From Clostridia bacterium (GTDB taxonomy: Bacteria > Bacillota_A > Clostridia > Christensenellales > Aristaeellaceae): 7,451 nucleotides of DNA. Below are positions 5,324 to 7,451 of this stretch, piece after piece; the stretch's first letter is position 1, and each line of letters opens with the position of its first letter. The stretch is taken from positions 1 to 7,451 of the forward strand of contig JAFWQM010000004.1 in NCBI GenBank assembly GCA_017509065.1, given 5' to 3'. A model generated the notes under the pieces. It did not search any database. It saw only the letters and a program-made list of their open reading frames with translations, and was not told where the DNA came from. Position numbers and translations under genes: made by a program.

Positions 5324-6940
5324 CTATTTACGACTGGTAACCGTCACCCGGATGCGCACCTTCCGCTGATCCTCCGGCAAATCCTCCTCAGTGCTCATCT
5401 GGAAATAGGGCGTGCCGTCTGCCCGGAAGTGTACACGGCGGATACCGTCGCAGCGCAGATGCTCGCGGATATCTGTTTCTGCATGATACGCGATCATGGT
5501 TTCGCCCTGATCGTTGACGAAAAACGAATTGTGTCCGGGGCCGTACTCGCCCGCTACGGAGCGGAAGGTCAGCACCGGCGTGATGCTTTTTTTCCAAGCG
5601 GCGGGGTTCAGCAGGTTGTCCGCGCCGTTGGCGGTCAGAAGCCCCAAAGCGTACGTATAGGCGTTGGCCGAGCCGCCGGAATAGGTGAGGTACACCTTCC
5701 CATCCCTGATCAGGGCATGGGGGCCTTCGTTGTTTATGGTGCCCGCCACGTTTTCCCAGCCGTACAGGGGCCGGGTCAGCAGCACGGGTTCGCTGGTCAG
5801 CCGCCACGGCTCCTTTTCGTCGATGGAGGCGATGTACAGCATGGAGCCGGTGTCCCGGGGCGTGCCGATGTGCCGGCGGTACGACCAGACCATATAGGAG
5901 CCGCTGGCCGCCTTGATGTAAGTCATGTCCAGCGTGATGCCGTCGGTAGACAGCCTCGATCCGTCCTTTCGGAGCACGGGAATGGGATCGGCCCAATCCT
6001 CCGCCCAAATGGGCCGCCCGCCCTTTTTCAGCCGCATCACGTGGCACTGGGGCCCCCAGGCGTGCCCGCTGACGGCGAACAGGATGTACGCCTCCCCGCC
6101 GATCACGTGAAATTCCGGAGCCCAGAAGGTCTGCTCGAAGCCGCGCTCCGGATCAAAGGGCAGGATCAGGTGCTCCTCGATCCCGGGCGCGAACAGCCCT
6201 TCCGCGCTGTCCGCCTCCCGGGCATACAGGCCGATGTCGTTCAAGTTATCGTTGGTGGCCACGAAGTACCATTTCCCTTCCCAGGGGAAAACCACCGGGT
6301 CGCCGTAGCCCCGGGCCAGGGGAAAGCGGAACGCCTGCCGCCGGATCATCCCATTGATTTCATAAGCGCCGGGCGCTGAAAAATCAATGTTTACTGTGTT
6401 CCATTCGATTTGCTTGACCGCCTGAGAGCCGTCGCTGTAGGTAACGAATGCCCGCACCCGGTCCAGATCGACTTTGGACCGTGCCGTGATTTCGGATGGG
6501 ACGGACACGCTTTCCTGCCGGATGGGGCTCCAGTACCGGATCGCTGCCTCCGCGATTTCCGGGTGGACGGGCAGGGATGCGGAACAAGAAGCAGTGTCTG
6601 CGCCGTCAATCGGCCCGACTTCCTCGAAATAGATCAGGTCCCGGGTTTTCCAGCGAAACGCGCCGCCCGTTGCCTTGCCGATTTCATCCACCATTTTCCC
6701 TTGAATGCTGATCCAGCCGTCCGCCATCGCGAAGATAGACGGATTACAAACGCCAACGGGCACGATGGTATCCTCGGCGGACACAGCGCCCCTGGCAAAC
6801 AGGATCCCGTAATCCCGGTTCAGGGGCTGCGGCGCTTCTCCCGGGCGCTGGTAACTGATATGCACTGCCTGCGCCAGCCCGGCCGGATAAAGCGCCGGAT
6901 CAACCGGCTTTGTGGATACGGAAATCAGAATGCTTTTCAT
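5324..6940 (-). CDS. GH43-type glycoside hydrolase, cytoplasmic
   Basis: A 538-aa protein of the GH43 five-bladed-propeller family, which splits arabinosyl, xylosyl or related bonds. The catalytic propeller is in the C-terminal part: general base Asp214 (RGYGDPVVF), a WAPEFH strand (273-278), pKa-tuning Asp338 (TLDMTYI), general acid Glu405 (INNEGPHAL) and the YGPGHNSFF stretch with His470, probably near the metal. Before it lie an N-terminal region (1-150) with a blade-like GWISIQGK/FRWKTRDLIYFEE stretch and an Ig-like segment (about 155-200: AFVTYSDGSQ ... FSAPGAYEI). No signal peptide is seen, so it probably acts on imported oligosaccharides. I chose the ATG at 6940: it follows the SDR stop by 1 nt and has GGGG 6 nt ahead. 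ATGs at 6967 and 6952 are also in frame. The sugar specificity cannot be told. Confidence 0.85.
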   Translation of the reverse strand: MKSILISVSTKPVDPALYPAGLAQAVHISYQRPGEAPQPLNRDYGILFARGAVSAEDTIVPVGVCNPSIFAMADGWISIQGKMVDEIGKATGGAFRWKTRDLIYFEEVGPIDGADTASCSASLPVHPEIAEAAIRYWSPIRQESVSVPSEITARSKVDLDRVRAFVTYSDGSQAVKQIEWNTVNIDFSAPGAYEINGMIRRQAFRFPLARGYGDPVVFPWEGKWYFVATNDNLNDIGLYAREADSAEGLFAPGIEEHLILPFDPERGFEQTFWAPEFHVIGGEAYILFAVSGHAWGPQCHVMRLKKGGRPIWAEDWADPIPVLRKDGSRLSTDGITLDMTYIKAASGSYMVWSYRRHIGTPRDTGSMLYIASIDEKEPWRLTSEPVLLTRPLYGWENVAGTINNEGPHALIRDGKVYLTYSGGSANAYTYALGLLTANGADNLLNPAAWKKSITPVLTFRSVAGEYGPGHNSFFVNDQGETMIAYHAETDIREHLRCDGIRRVHFRADGTPYFQMSTEEDLPEDQRKVRIRVTVTSRK

Positions 6941-6941
6941 T

Positions 6942-7451
6942 TCAATCCCCATGATACTCCCACCCATGTTCCCCGTGATAAATCATCAGTTTCGTCATGC
7001 CGCCGTCAATGCAGATGTTTTCGCCGGTGATGAAGCCGGCCTTGTCGGAGCAGAGGAACAGCGCCATTTCGGCGATATCCTCCGGCTTGCCCACCCGGCC
7101 CACGGGCTGCTGGGCGGCGTCCGGGCCGGTGATGGTAGAGCCCGTGGTGTCGATCCAGCCGGGGGAAATGCTGTTCACCCGGGCTTTGCCGGAAAGGCTC
7201 ACAGCCAGGGCGTGGGTCAGGGCGGCAATCCCGCCCTTGGCGGCGGTGTAGCTTTCGGTTTGGGGCTGGCTCATGCGGTCCCGGGAGGAGGCAATGTTGA
7301 TCACCGACGCGCCGGGGGCGAAGTGGGGCAACAGCAGCTTGGTCAGATAGAACGGCGCGGTGACGCCCACCGCCAGGGCATAGGAGAATTCCTCCCAGGT
7401 GCAATCGTCAATGCCTTTCATCAGTGGGAGGGCGTTGTTGACCAAATAATC
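6942..7451 (-). CDS. Short-chain dehydrogenase/reductase (SDR), C-terminal part
   Basis: The final 169 codons of a classical SDR; the frame runs off the right edge (the visible part starts DYLVNNA), so the NAD(P)-binding TGxxxGxG motif is outside. In the visible numbering the catalytic set is Ser55 (NIASS), Tyr68 and Lys72 (YTAAK), with the NNA motif at 5-7, where the usual following Gly is Leu. The SPGWIDT segment (96-102), the VGKPEDIAEMALFLCS helix and GENICIDGGMT (143-152) are standard. The C-terminus runs about 17 residues beyond IDGG, ending WEYHGD. It should catalyse an NAD(P)-dependent alcohol/ketone conversion; next to a GH43 a sugar or sugar-acid substrate is plausible but inferred. 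The stop lies 1 nt before the GH43 ATG, so the two are translationally coupled. Confidence 0.92.
   Translation of the reverse strand, partial: DYLVNNALPLMKGIDDCTWEEFSYALAVGVTAPFYLTKLLLPHFAPGASVINIASSRDRMSQPQTESYTAAKGGIAALTHALAVSLSGKARVNSISPGWIDTTGSTITGPDAAQQPVGRVGKPEDIAEMALFLCSDKAGFITGENICIDGGMTKLMIYHGEHGWEYHGD

Noticed and set aside
5291..6379. Long plus-strand frame (362 codons) opposite the GH43 gene
   Set aside because: A shadow of the GH43 gene in GC-rich DNA; no domain, no ribosome binding site, low-complexity Gly/Arg/Pro/Val-rich protein.
6410..7030. Plus-strand frame (206 codons) across the GH43/SDR junction
   Set aside because: Antisense to two clear genes and crossing their boundary; Arg/Pro/Cys-rich without recognisable motifs.

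Overview
The window looks like chromosomal DNA from an anaerobic Gram-positive gut- or rumen-type bacterium (Bacillota, class Clostridia). This rests on the style of the proteins (a Pr6Pr-type membrane protein, a RimJ/RimL-like acetyltransferase, a tyrosine recombinase paired with an IS91-type transposase) and on strong AGGAGG ribosome binding sites. No 16S or other marker gene is present, so the genus cannot be given.

Layout: (1) 1-132, minus strand: the 5' end of a histidine-phosphatase-family gene running off the left edge. (2) 224-2547: an IS91-family-like mobile element, made of a tyrosine recombinase and a HUH/Y2 rolling-circle transposase on the plus strand, 13 bp apart. A perfect 14-bp inverted repeat I found at 224-237 and 2534-2547 probably marks its ends. 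(3) 2548-2724: non-coding, with a 73-nt imperfect palindrome at 2552-2624 just outside the right inverted repeat. (4) 2725-3033, minus: the C-terminal half of a Pr6Pr-like membrane protein, probably a gene remnant. (5) 3095-3661, minus: an intact AT-rich GNAT acetyltransferase with its own ribosome binding site. (6) 3721-7451, minus: a compact GC-rich operon, in transcription order a short-chain dehydrogenase (5' end outside the window), a cytoplasmic GH43-type glycosidase, a 103-aa protein of unknown function, a six-helix membrane protein of unknown function and a metallo-beta-lactamase-fold hydrolase.

The operon genes are separated by 1, 31, 32 and 4 bp, so they are very likely co-transcribed. 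SDR plus GH43 suggests uptake and trimming of plant or host oligosaccharides followed by redox conversion of the sugar; the roles of the last three genes are not evident. Base composition changes sharply between the operon and the DNA left of about 3,700, which carries the mobile element, a truncated gene and short dispersed repeats and reads as an accessory, rearranged stretch.

The most unusual points are the defined ends and flanking repeats of the recombinase/transposase element, the Tyr that replaces a conserved His in the recombinase, and the long palindrome next to the element. I do not see a convincing wholly new system.
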